In this document: positions 1 to 10,266 of the stretch, in pieces
Position numbering within the stretch: position 1 is the stretch's first letter
Layout: the number at the start of each line of letters is the position of its first letter
NCBI GenBank assembly: GCA_900660155.1
Contig: CABFPE010000178.1
Location: 687,813 to 751,812, forward strand
Reading direction: 5' to 3'
DNA from: Hofstenia miamia
Lineage: Eukaryota > Xenacoelomorpha > Acoela > Hofsteniidae
DNA length: 64,000 nt
Position numbers and translations under genes: made by a program
The notes under the pieces: model-generated
Database searches by the model: none
Seen by the model: only the letters and a program-made list of their open reading frames with translations
Told to the model about the DNA's origin: nothing

Positions 1-49
1 AGTAAAACACCCCCGGCAATATCCACGACGTCTCAGGTCAAAGGCCAAC

Positions 50-175
50 CCTCTCGACCAATCAGAAAAAAGTGAGATCTCCTACGCCCCACCTCTCGAC
101 CAATCAGAAAAAAGTGGGATCTCCTACGCTCGACCTCTCGACCAATCAGAAAAAAGTGGGATTTTCTACGCTTAT
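50..175 (+). repeat. three 42-bp tandem repeats, each with a CCAAT box
   Basis: Three near-identical 42-bp units start at 50, 92 and 134. Each carries the block CTCTCGACCAATCAGAAAAA followed by GTGRGAT and CTACGC. Every unit therefore holds one CCAAT box in the same orientation, evenly spaced. The array ends at a TATA-rich stretch, so it reads as an upstream promoter array. That function is inferred; the repeat itself is plain in the sequence. Confidence 0.85.
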
Positions 176-182
176 ATATACT
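171..182 (+). promoter_or_regulatory. TATA box downstream of the CCAAT array
   Basis: TTATATATA lies immediately after the third CCAAT repeat and about 60 bp before the first ATG of the broken coding region at 233. The order CCAAT x3, TATA, ORF is that of a core promoter. No transcription evidence is available. Confidence 0.45.
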
Positions 183-232
183 ACTAATATCCCATTTGTA
201 ATTTTGCAAAAATTGAAACGAATTTTAACAGC

Positions 233-1027
233 GATGAATCAAAAAAAATAAGCACTGATCAGAAGTATTTCTTTGACATGGTAATGAATATATCCAGTGA
301 AGTACTTTTACCTGGCTTAAAAGTAGATCACCAGGAAAAATTGTGCAGTCTCGTTTGTTAACATTTGCTAACAGAGGAGAACGACTGTATGCGGAAACCA
401 GCAATCCAAATGGCAAACTTTACATATTGGTCACATTCATGATGGCCTCATATGCTGCTGTTTGGTTTCAAATCAAAAGACACCCTGAAAGTTAGAATTC
501 ATCGCGTCATCTTCATTTACTTCTGATGACAACTCGAAGTTTGCCAGTCTGAATCCGTTTCTAAGTGGATAAAATCTTTAAAAAAATTATTTTCGCACAT
601 GTTGAACATTTTTTGTTAGCCATGCTTAAAAACGAAGAGCAGTATAGGAGACCGTTCAATATATTTGGAATAATTTTGGCATGGAAAGAAGAAATTCCAA
701 ATCGGCAGTTTGAAGTACTAAACTAAATCTAAATGCACCGTTCTACTATGACATGAGTGATTGGCAGCGAGTCCAAGATGTGAGCCGGTACTAACCAAGA
801 ACATTGCCGATGAAATTCTCATCTCATTTGTTAATGAAGGGTTCATGCCCGACTTAAACATCCAAACATTTCCCTGTCACAACCAAGCTACTGAACGCTT
901 GATAAAATTTGTCACTGAATCTTGTGTTATGATAAAGGGTCAAGAATACCAAGATGGTTATAATTCAACAAAGCTTAAGCGAACGGAAAAACTATGCCCC
1001 AATATTAATTCTAAAACTCAATTTTGA
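233..1027 (+). pseudogene. broken transposon-type protein gene with an FPCHxQAxER motif
   Basis: Conserved pieces of one protein appear in shifting frames on the plus strand. They include a stretch ending SYAAVWFQIKRHPE (about 370-493), NLNAPFYYDMSDWQ (about 725-765), and a C-terminal stretch (about 787-1024) with FPCHNQATERLIKFVTES. I recall the FPCHTQAVER signature from transposon-associated proteins repeated in arthropod genomes, but I cannot name the superfamily. Several frameshifts or stops show that it is dead. The CCAAT/TATA block just upstream looks like its own promoter. The left end of the element lies outside the window. Confidence 0.5.
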
Positions 1028-1479
1028 TATTTAGATACAATTGATTGGTTATTGACTTACATATTATATAGCCCTTTTTTAAAATTATGTATGTAAAAGA
1101 TGTATTTGAATTTTCATTATTTTTCATTAATATATATGTATTTTACTAACTTTGCCATTTGTGATGTAGTTATGTGAGATATCTAGAACATGTATCAGAA
1201 AACCATTTATGCCATCGTTTTCAGCATAGTTCAAAACCAAAAATCCCAAATGCCTGAAAGACATCTCGAAAAAAAATGAAAAACATGCTCCGGCATAATG
1301 TATATATAACTCATTCAAAATATATCTGAGATAAATGCCAGCATCTATTCCAGCAAATACAGCTAGTGTTTCATCTACAACAGTCTATGTACCTGCTCGT
1401 TGAATTTTCTTGATTTCCAACCTATATTAAAATTTTAATAAAACATTAGAATAAATGAGATATATATTTTGATCAACTT
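1028..1479. other. AT-rich gap, nothing recognised
   Basis: No open frame with family resemblance on either strand and no RNA gene or clear repeat. Confidence 0.5.
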
Positions 1480-1960
1480 GAGCATCTTCAATTTACAAAA
1501 TTTTCCCTCTAAATATGCATTATTTAATTAAAAGATATTAAATATAATTAAACGTTGATTAGAGATAATTTGTGCTGATATATGTAATCATCTTTGGTGT
1601 TAAGACTTCGTTTCATTGATCTTATGTATATACTTTTGAGTACTATTAAATTTTTGGGAATGGTTGATCTTAAATTTGTTCTGTCATAAGTTAATCAACA
1701 TTTTCTTGGGTGCTTTGATATTGTTGAATTTGTTTCGTGTTTTCTTATTCTTCTGCTTAGTTGTCTGCTACTATATCCAATATATTCCTCACCACAGGTG
1801 CAATTGATTTTATAGATAACATTCGACTTATCGGATATCTTTGCCATTGATTTTAATTTTATGTGTTGACTAAGCTTTCGCGTTGTATATTTTCTGTTGT
1901 GTGCTTCCCTTCAATTTTAAAATTTCTTGATTTCTGTATTTCGGTTATAAATATGATTAT
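1480..1960 (-). mobile_element. Penelope-like element 3' end: GIY-YIG endonuclease relic
   Basis: On the minus strand the translation around 1650-1880 reads VIYKINCTCGEEYIGYSSRQ followed by LSRRIRKHET. This is the Cys-rich linker and GIY-YIG core (YIGYSSRQLSRRI..HE) of Penelope-like retroelements. The upstream linker (LSQHIKLKSMAK) and a downstream tail (IYIRSMKRSLNTKDD) are also visible. The reverse transcriptase expected upstream is missing: the DNA there belongs to a LINE. The 3' flank shares GATGCTCAAGTTGA with the copy at 3632-4010. In-frame stops show decay. Confidence 0.7.
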
Positions 1961-1979
1961 CTGGTATTTTTATAGCCCA

Positions 1980-2960
1980 TTATATTTGCATATTTAATCT
2001 ATTCAAAAGTTGTTGATTTATGTCGGTATACAGTATGTTTCCATAATTAAATTGGCTTAGTATTAGTGTGTGAATTAATTTAATTTTTGCTGTGGTTGGA
2101 AGCTGTTGTGATACATTGCTAAGAGCCTTTATTGAAGTGGCCATTTTCTTAATAAGACTAGATATTTGTTTTGTAAAATTATGCTGAGAATAAAAAATGA
2201 TACCTAAATATTTAAAAGAATTAACTTGTTCTATGTATGTGTCATTAAATTTCAATTTAAATTGCGAACTATTTGTGGAATTGTTGTTAGATTTAGGTCT
2301 AATTAAGCAAAATTGAGTTTTAGATAGGTTTATTCATAGTTTTAGTGAAGCAAAATATTGTGCAAGAGTGTAATTTTCTTCGAGAACTTTTATAGCAATT
2401 TCAGTAGACTTATGTGAACTAAATAGCATAGTATCATCAGCATATTGTATAACGTTACAAGTGGTATGATTGCTCAAATCATTTACATATATATTGAATA
2501 GTAACGGTCTCAAAATTGTTCCTTGTGGAACACCATTTTTAATAAAAATCCAGTCAGAAAGAATTCCATGTAGTTTAACTCTTTTGTCAGAGGCCCAGAA
2601 TTTTTATTTTTATAATTAATATGTGGTGGTAGATAGAGTCAAATATTTTTGATAAATCTAAGCATGCAACTGCTGAACACTCATCTATATTTATGCTATT
2701 TCTCAAATTTTTTTAGCAGTTAACAAGGCATCATTTGTAGAAATATATTTACGAAAACCGTATTGATTTTGAGAGTACAGATTATGTTTACATAAATGTT
2801 AGTTAATTTGATTGATGAATAAAGATCTTTCCATGTTTATGGCAATTTCTTAGTTAAGAGAATGACACTTGGGGATAATGAATAATTATCTACCAATGTC
2901 GAATTTTTAAAACTTTCAAACGTTTTTCTTTGCTACCATAAACGCCTTACGTGGGTTTCA
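1980..2960 (-). mobile_element. LINE reverse transcriptase relic
   Basis: The minus strand encodes, in order, NGVPQGTILRPLLFNIYVND (about 2500-2560), the palm motif QYADDTMLFSSHKS (about 2410-2460), NLSKTQFCLIRPK and the thumb start SFKYLGIIFYS (about 2190-2240), then an open tail to a stop at 1980. These are the standard non-LTR reverse transcriptase blocks in the right order. Stops interrupt the frame and no endonuclease domain is attached, so it is a decayed fragment. The YADD plus FKYLG combination points to a Jockey/CR1-like clade, but the clade is not certain. Confidence 0.7.
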
Positions 2961-3039
2961 TGTACATGCACTATTTGCTTTTCGTGTTTTATAATCAAAA
3001 ACCCTGACAAGGCAGGAACCCATTGGTATCATTAGACAA

Positions 3040-3550
3040 TTTTTCTAATAAACTAAAACTTTGCTCAGTTTTAAGATACCATTGCCTTCTTCAGCAATAC
3101 CATTGCTGAAAGCCGAATATCCTGATGTAGCCTTAATTTCGGTACCAAAGCATTCATGAAGGTTGTATGATAATCCATTATTAAATTCACCACTTAAATA
3201 ATACATTATGGAGTCTGGTAGCCCAAAAATACACGGACAAATTTTTGCAATTGCCTTCAAAATGGTTGATGGATTTTTATCAGACAAAATGTACGGCTGA
3301 AAACTGAGCAAGCAGCATCAACTAAGAGAATAATTTTGAAAAATCTTTAAACTGAGCAGCAGCATCAACTAAGAGAATAATTTTGAAAAATCTTTAAACT
3401 GAGCAATAGCCAATCAGTAAAATCCATAGAAATATATTCGCTAAAAATTTCATATCGAGAAAGACATACTTTTAGTGGTGGTAAATGTCCTCAAATTGAT
3501 GACATGCTTCACATTTTTCAGTGGAATCAAGAACATTGAATAGCTCTCTT
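3040..3550 (-). mobile_element. LTR retrotransposon fossil, integrase fragment
   Basis: A minus-strand frame carries an integrase-core signature (SGEFNNGLSYNLHECFG, then TSGYSAFSNGIAEEGNGIL), the region around the second and third catalytic residues of a copia-like or related LTR-element integrase. No LTRs or other genes are attached. It is a short, broken, old-looking fragment, probably of the same family as the longer fossil at 37.9-39.6 kb. Confidence 0.5.
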
Positions 3551-3631
3551 AAATCTAATTGAGATTTTGTAGAAAATCAATGATTTTAATTCTAGGTTTT
3601 GAATAAGCTTTCAATGAAGGATAACTTCCAT

Positions 3632-4010
3632 GCTATCTATAAAATCAATGTACCTGGGGTCACGACTATATTGGATATAGCAGCAGACAACTAAGCAGGA
3701 GAATAGAAGAGCACGAAACTAAGTAAACAATATCAGAACAATTAAGAAAATGTGGATTAAATTATGACATCAGAATTTTAAGATCTACCATCCACAAAAA
3801 TTTAAAAATAATCGAAAGTATATACATAAGATCAATGCAACGAAGTCGTAACACCTAAGATGATACAAACATATATCAGCATAAATTACCTACAATTAAC
3901 GTTAAATTGTATATTGTCTTTTAATAAAATAGTGCACATTTAGGTGGAATTTTTGTAAAGTGACGATGCTCAAGTTGAGCGAAATATATCTGTTTTTATA
4001 AAAATTATTT
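3632..4010 (+). mobile_element. second Penelope-like GIY-YIG relic, plus strand
   Basis: Plus-strand translation gives CTWGHDYIGYSSRQLSRRIE then EHETK, and further on GLNYDIRILRSTIHKNLKII and ESIYIRSMQRSRNT. It is clearly the same family as the minus-strand copy at 1480-1960, sharing YIGYSSRQLSRRI exactly, with the same 3' untranslated stretch (GATGCTCAAGTTGAGC). The reverse transcriptase part is absent and the frame is interrupted. Confidence 0.65.
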
Positions 4011-5679
4011 AAAATCCTTAACAAAAATAAATTTAATAGAAACTGCGAAATAATTTACTGATTACAAAAATATATAAAATATAAAAAGACAAAGCTCACA
4101 AAAATATAAAACTATAAATGTACAAAATCATTTTGTCAATAAAAAGAACACAATAATTATATGTGAATTATAAGACAAATTACAGTATATTTAAAAAATA
4201 TGTGTAAGCCATTTCAATGCGAAATTCAACTAATTTAATATTATCAAACATGATCATCCGTAATTTTGCATTTTATTTATATTGGTCGATCGAGAATAAA
4301 TGTGTAGTAGATAACCCATGTGGAAGAGGCTTGGGACGACCTGCAGGTTTGGTTGGGTCGCGTCAAGGGCTTCGTCAACTTACAATTTTACATATATTTT
4401 GCAATGAAAAAACTGTAAAATACAAATTGGATAAAAAAACATCCTTCAACTATTTTATCCTCATACTTAAGAAGTATTGTATTGATATCTTGTAATAATT
4501 TGTTTACTCGGCCAACATTCAGATAACTTATCTTTTCTCGACTTGCAGGTTCGGTAGGATCAATGAAAAAGTAGTGCAGGTCGGGTCTTGTCGGGATGTC
4601 TTACTGATTCCTCCTATGGGATACTCCTAGACTACTGTGCCATAGATCAAGCATAAAAAATTTTAGCAGTCAACTAGCATGAATGTGCTATTCATGAAAA
4701 ATCTCAACGCACGATTATTACAAAAATTAGAAGTTAAAAGGTAATACGTTGGCGTTGAACATTTTTTAAAAATTGAATAGCAGTAACATAAACAACATTT
4801 AAATATACTGCAGCAACAGAATGTGGTAAAATACATAATACACAAAAATACTGCATAGAATTGCTAAAAATCTTTAAATATCATAATCTGACAATTAGCC
4901 TTCAAAGTTTTATCTCAAGATTTCTAAACTAATTGATTTATAACTACCTTCATAGTTCAACGAATTGAATATCCACAAAGACACGATTAAAATTAAATCA
5001 AAAAGATTAAAGCATTTACGATAGATGTCATAACAGGTTTAAGACCACAATTTTAGTAAACATCCTCGGATGAGAAGAATTCACTAGAAACAATTTCGTC
5101 CTCACAAGAAGCTTTCCTCTCTTCAACTATAAATTCTTTTAATTCATCAACGTTAACCTAAATCAAATTCTTAAATAAAAAATGCAATAACAGAATGCCA
5201 CCGTAGCTTTAAATATTCAAGAACACCCATATTCTACTCATTATTACTTCATAGAATAGTCATTAATGATGCACTAACCCTAGTTGTAGAATTACCCACT
5301 CTGAGAATTGTTCTGTCAATGCATATGAAATTTTTGAAATAATTTTTTGCAAACGTCTTTGTACATAGAATGTTATAAATCTTTATTATATGAAAGTTAC
5401 GATTCTGTAAATTATGATTTTAACAGTGAATAAATGTAATTAAGCACGATTAAACCATTAATTGCTTAACTGTCATATAGTAGGACTTGTTTTTTTTTCA
5501 TTTATTTGGAAAATGACAAAGAAATCAGTAATATATTAAATGAAACTTGTGAAACTCGGAATGAACGACAATCTAAATACAAATTTGAAACATTTCTATC
5601 ATTAAGTATCGCAATATTAGAAAACATGATGATCCCTACAAACCAAGATTTATTACCTTAGTATAATTTTACAAAGAAA
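4011..5679. other. AT-rich intergenic DNA with a short GC-richer repeat patch
   Basis: No gene recognised. Between about 4340 and 4600 a motif close to GCAGGTTCGGTAGG recurs three times in a GC-richer patch. It resembles subterminal repeats of DNA transposons, but no paired end was found. Confidence 0.4.
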
Positions 5680-6110
5680 CAGAAATTAATTGGAACAAAG
5701 CGAAAGGTCATTGTGAATTTCTTCCTTGGTTGTTGAAAGGTGCAATAGGTATTTTATTGAGACCTCTGGATCACTTATTTAATCAATGTTTAGCAGAATC
5801 AACTTGTCCTGATTATATAAAAATTCCCAAATTTACACCAATATACTAAAAAAGGAAGAAAATTTTTTGCAGAATATTACCGAAAAGTTACAATTTTAAC
5901 AGTAATTAATAAAATATTTAAAAAATTGTGCAACCAAATTAACCTATATGTGGAACAAAATGAATTAATATCAAAACATCCGTTTGCATTTCAAATGATG
6001 CTTTACTTTATGCTATTGAAGACTGGATATCAAAATTATATAGGAATGAAAAAAAATATATAGCATCATTAGATATTTCAAAGACATTTAAATTCAATAA
6101 ATCCTTCTAC
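5680..6110 (+). mobile_element. LINE reverse transcriptase fragment
   Basis: Plus-strand pieces in shifting frames read PWLLKGAIGILLRPLDHLFN, then CLAESTCPDYIKIPKFTPIY, then NKIFKKLCNQINLYVEQNEL with SKHPFAF. These match the fingers region of LINE reverse transcriptases (WK..PI.K....YRPI...IFE....ISxxQFGF). At least one frameshift and several stops. It ends just before the hAT at 6167. Confidence 0.5.
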
Positions 6111-6158
6111 AGAATACCTCCACCTATTCGCGGGTTGGGCTCTTAACTTAACACATGT

Positions 6159-6166
6159 GTTGTACG
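6159..6166. repeat. left 8-bp target-site duplication of hAT
   Basis: GTTGTACG directly precedes the hAT left end and is repeated exactly at 8784-8791 after the right end. Confidence 0.8.
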
Positions 6167-8783
6167 CAGTGTTGGAACCGTGCCGTGCTTTATTTCGTGC
6201 CATGCCCATTTTTATAGAAAATTTCGATAAATCGGGTTGAGCATATTACAGCTGCAAATGTTACAGTATTACAGGTATCACTATTCTCAATGCACATTGT
6301 TATTACATGTAGCACAAATTTAAGAAAATTTTCAAATTTATAATTAAGCGTGTTCCGCAATAGAGGTGTTCATGGCTCTGCGTCGCGATTTCAAAATATC
6401 CTAACAAGCTTGATGATTTCTTTGAAAATCTGGAAAAATGGTTTGTCCTTTTAAAAGAACATAGGCTGCATAATGTTAAGAAATCAGTTATTATGGGCAA
6501 ATTCATTTTAGATTTCTGAAATATTGTTCAAAAATAGATATATATATATTGGTAAATAAAACAATGCAACATCATTAAACAAACATATTTTAGTAACTAT
6601 ATGGAATTTATCTATGTCATTGTGCATATGCCAAATTCATGGAGGGCGTAATTTTTAAATAGTAATCGGTTCATCCAGAAAGATGAAACCAGCCTACAAT
6701 TTTAAGGCCGGTAGTTAAATTTTTACATTTTTTAAGAGTTTCTATTTAACAGGTCCTAACTGTTGACACATCCCACAGTACTGAGCATCTGAGTCGCCAC
6801 CAGATATCATGCAAAACAGAAATAGGCACGCAGCTTACTCTGTTTCAAACACTGGCTACTCCTGTAGCAAAACGCCTTTCTACAGCTGAGAGGAAAAGAA
6901 AAAAATCTAGTAAAGCAGCGTTCGTTGTACAAGGCTACCACAGCTTCAATTCTCTGGAAACACCGTACTACTACGTTTGATACAAGAATTTGTGGACCTA
7001 GCAGCAATTCACAGGAGGTTTAAAGTCAAAATTGTAAGCTCGTTGGGGCAACATCGACGGGACATTTTTTTGGGAGAACAACTATCGAATTTCATGTCAA
7101 CTCAATTGGTACAATTATAATTTTATTGTCAGTTCTCCATTTTATACTTTTTTTCTATTGAATTTACGGTTTCCTTTAGATTCCTCGAGCGATATTGACA
7201 TTGAAGGCTGACCTCATGGAGCCCACAAGTGTAGATGCTATTGCTCTAACGACAGACATCTGGACAGACAGATTCACAAGAGAGCTTTCAGGATGTGCAT
7301 GAATCTTGGATGGGTAAGAATTGGAAATTTTGTCATGTATTACTTGGTGTAGAGCATTTTGGACCAGAGGCTCACACTGGAGATAACATCAAAGCTCTGT
7401 TACAATACCAACTGTGCAACTAGTGTATTATGAAATTTCAAGCTTCTGCAAAAATGAAGAAAAAACCTGCATGCCTGTCTCTTCTGAAATGCTGCCTGCA
7501 GTCCTCACCAGGATAAGAGCAATTCATTGGGTTGCTGCTTTTCTAGACCCTCCTTTAAATAATTTTCTTTCGTCACCGTAAAAACTAGGCCGTAAGAATT
7601 TTTCACTATTATCACTAATAAACATTTTTTCAGAGCTGATCGGAAATTCAAGCAAGACCTTTTGAGGATGTTATCACTCGGACAAAGAGCTATGTCATCA
7701 ACAGTGACAGTGATAGTCTTCCAGTGGAACAGCCTTTTTCAAAGATCCCTCATTTGGAGCAGTCCATTTTTGATTTCTGCAGATCTACACGTAATGAAGA
7801 AGAGGATGCATTACAAGAAATATTTCTTGCTACAAAATATTTCTGTCGGGCGATGGCGTACGAAAATGGATTTCGCGTGCTATCTTAATACATCGCATAT
7901 AAAATATTTTTATCAATTACTCTAAATTGACCCGCATTTTTATACTGTCACAAAATCTTTCTGCATCGTGAAGCAATACGCATTGTAGTGCTGTTTTTCT
8001 TTAAAAGAAATGTTTGCTAGATTTTGGGGCAATTTGCATTTTATTCGCCCTTATATCTTCTTTAGAATCTATGTTATAGCTTTGGTAATACTGGAAGCGT
8101 TGCAATTGAAATGGATAAAATTGAAAAACAAAGGTAGTTCATTTCCCAAATTATAATCAAATAAGGTACAAAACATAAATGCGTTAAACAATTTTTAATT
8201 AATGCATAAAGATGATGTTTAATAAATAATTTGATTGAGCGGTATTATAGGAAGCTTATATTTGTGATAGGGGTTGATATTTATCAATGTAAATTTACGG
8301 GCCTTTATTATTGTTTATTAATAATTTATATATTTCAGGAACTTGAAGCATATCGTCTCAAGACAATTACAAATTTCTGCAAGAATGATCCAAGTCTTCT
8401 GGAGAAAAGCTTTGAACGAATATCCCAAATTGGCTAGTGGCTCGGCAAATCTTACCAACACAAAGCAGAAGCGCTCAAAGTGAACGTGATTTCAGCAATG
8501 CTGGGATGATTAGAACTTCAAAGCGTTTCCTTTTTTCTTAACAAAAAGTTAATGAAATTGAATTAATTACATCAGCAATTGATTCTGATTCATTCAAACT
8601 TTGAATTTTTAGTTTAAATGTATTTTATGACTGATTTCATATGTTAGTGCTATGCATGGGTGAAAATTTATAAATGTTCGTGCCGAACTCGAGCTTGAAA
8701 ATTTTTTAAATTTCGTGTCGTGCCCCAATGCGTCCCTTCGTGCTGTGCTCGTGCCGAAAAAATAAGGCACGGTTCCAACAATG
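6167..8783 (+). mobile_element. hAT DNA transposon, full length but decayed
   Basis: The element begins CAGTGTTGGAACCGTGCC and ends with the near-perfect inverse GGCACGGTTCCAACAATG, and it is flanked by GTTGTACG on both sides, the 8-bp target duplication typical of hAT. Inside, plus-strand pieces of a hAT transposase survive: DAIALTTDIWTDRFTRELSG (about 7230-7290), RIRAIHWVAAFLDPPL (about 7510-7560), and the C-terminal dimerisation region WRKALNEYPKLA with SAQSERDFSNAGMIRTSKRF (about 8400-8530). Frames shift and stop repeatedly, so it cannot make transposase. The short internal open frames are fragments of this one gene. The preserved ends and target duplication show a complete insertion. Confidence 0.85.
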
Positions 8784-8791
8784 GTTGTACG
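8784..8791. repeat. right 8-bp target-site duplication of hAT
   Basis: GTTGTACG, identical to 6159-6166. Confidence 0.8.
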
Positions 8792-9139
8792 CATACATTA
8801 TTAAATTATTACTATATTTGGGAAGCATTTAGTACCGTATATAATCGTATACATAGAAATTTAAAAACTGCATCCAATATTCGCGGAGGAGTAAAGAACG
8901 TAACCCCTGTGAATAGCGAGGGAATACTGAAAAATGTTAAAATCGTGTTTATTAAATTTTTTACACTAATTAGTCTTAGAAACAAATATATAGCAAAAAC
9001 AATATATTTATAGTGATATTATCTGATAAATAGAAGTTGTACATCAAAATAACATTAAATGCGCTAAATAAATATAAATGAGTTAGACAAAGCGACTACC
9101 ATACAAAGCGACTCCGAAAAACAGACAAAGCGACTCTCA

Positions 9140-9171
<32 letters not shown>

Positions 9172-9467
9172 GGTTATAAGTTTTCATAAAAATATATATA
9201 TATATTATATTATATATACATAAAGCGTAGTACGCATTATAGCAACCAATAATTGCAGCTAAATTTTTTGCTGATATATAAACCTGTTTTTATATTACAA
9301 AAGTTTGCAACAGCTAGCTACTTGATAAGAAGCAAACATCGCTATCACACACACAGTCACGTGAATTACATATAAGTATTATTATTGAAATCAGGTAAAT
9401 ATAACATCAGTCTGTCGTATCTGCATGTATAGTATTTTTAATGCCATTGCTTAGGCGAGAAGTTCAT
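8792..9467. other. intergenic DNA with AT microsatellites
   Basis: No gene seen. Three copies of ACAAAGCGACT occur between 9088 and 9135. They are followed by a TA dinucleotide run at 9142-9166 and a broken TA-rich tract at 9190-9222. Confidence 0.5.
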
Positions 9468-9749
9468 TCATGTTTTTATAACTGGATAGGATGCGACCCC
9501 TCTAAAATTGGCTTCAAAAAAGGCCTTCCAAAATCGCATATTACACGAGTGGAAATTATATATATATATAGCAACGAGGAAGAAGAGAACAGCAAACACA
9601 GAACCTTGAGGAGCACCACTAGAGTCAAGAGCATGAGAAGAAATAGACGAGTTGATTTTGACACACTGACGACGATTGAACAAGTAGAGTTCGATGAAAT
9701 CAGCATCAAAGCCAAAAGAAATGAAAAAGAAATAAGTTTTTTCTATCAT
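9468..9749 (-). mobile_element. LINE reverse transcriptase scrap, kin of the LINE at 22.8 kb
   Basis: The minus strand encodes FGFDADFIELYLFNRRQCVK and SGAPQGSVFAVLFFLVA. This nearly repeats the fingers/palm segment of the LINE at 22812-24575 (FGFDVDFIELFQSYLTNRHQ, SGAPQGSVFAVLFFLVA). Only about 280 bp is present, cut off just before the palm YVDD. The sense direction is minus; the plus-strand open frame at 9441-9776 is its shadow. Confidence 0.7.
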
Positions 9750-9820
9750 GAATTGATAGGTATCGCAACACCATGATAATTGTCAAGTCGTGACAGCTTT
9801 AGTTACTTATTATACTGTTA

Positions 9821-10266
9821 TTATTCGTACAAAAACTGTACATTTTCGTTCTCCACTAAATATATTGTTACAAAGCGCTTTGTAACAGTAAATTTCGATT
9901 TTGGCGCTTTGTAATTCGTAAAATGATTTAGTATGTTACAAATAGCCAATATATTAGTATATATATAATATAAAGTTTTGTAAACCGTTAGTTGACATTT
10001 ATCTCCTTTAGCTGAATCATTTTTATTGCATTCCAAATGGCGTAGAGTAGAGCGAACATCTTCTAGCGTCCCCATATTGACAGGCACAACGTTGGGATAT
10101 ATATTCCGAGGTCTTAGATAGCTCAAAAAATCATGGACTTCATCTTTGGAAGAATGCGACGAATAGAAAACACGAACCCATCGCTCGTTCTCCCAGTGAA
10201 TTGGCTTGAACTTCGTTTGCTTAATAAAATATAATGCTGTAGGTGAGATGGTAAGAACATGACTAT
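9821..10266 (-). CDS. DCLRE1C: DCLRE1C exon 5 (beta-CASP motif C)
   Basis: Acceptor aacaaag/ATAGTC, with a pyrimidine-rich tract before it. Encodes [33 protein letters not shown] and IYPNVVPVN, matching the Artemis SFHSSYSEIKDFLSYL region with its motif C histidine. Similarity stops near [10 protein letters not shown] (about 10000). From there to the stop at 9821 is either a short non-conserved tail or intron. Confidence 0.78.

Noticed and set aside
225-416. Minus-strand open frame
   Set aside because: Lies opposite the plus-strand transposon relic and has no family resemblance.
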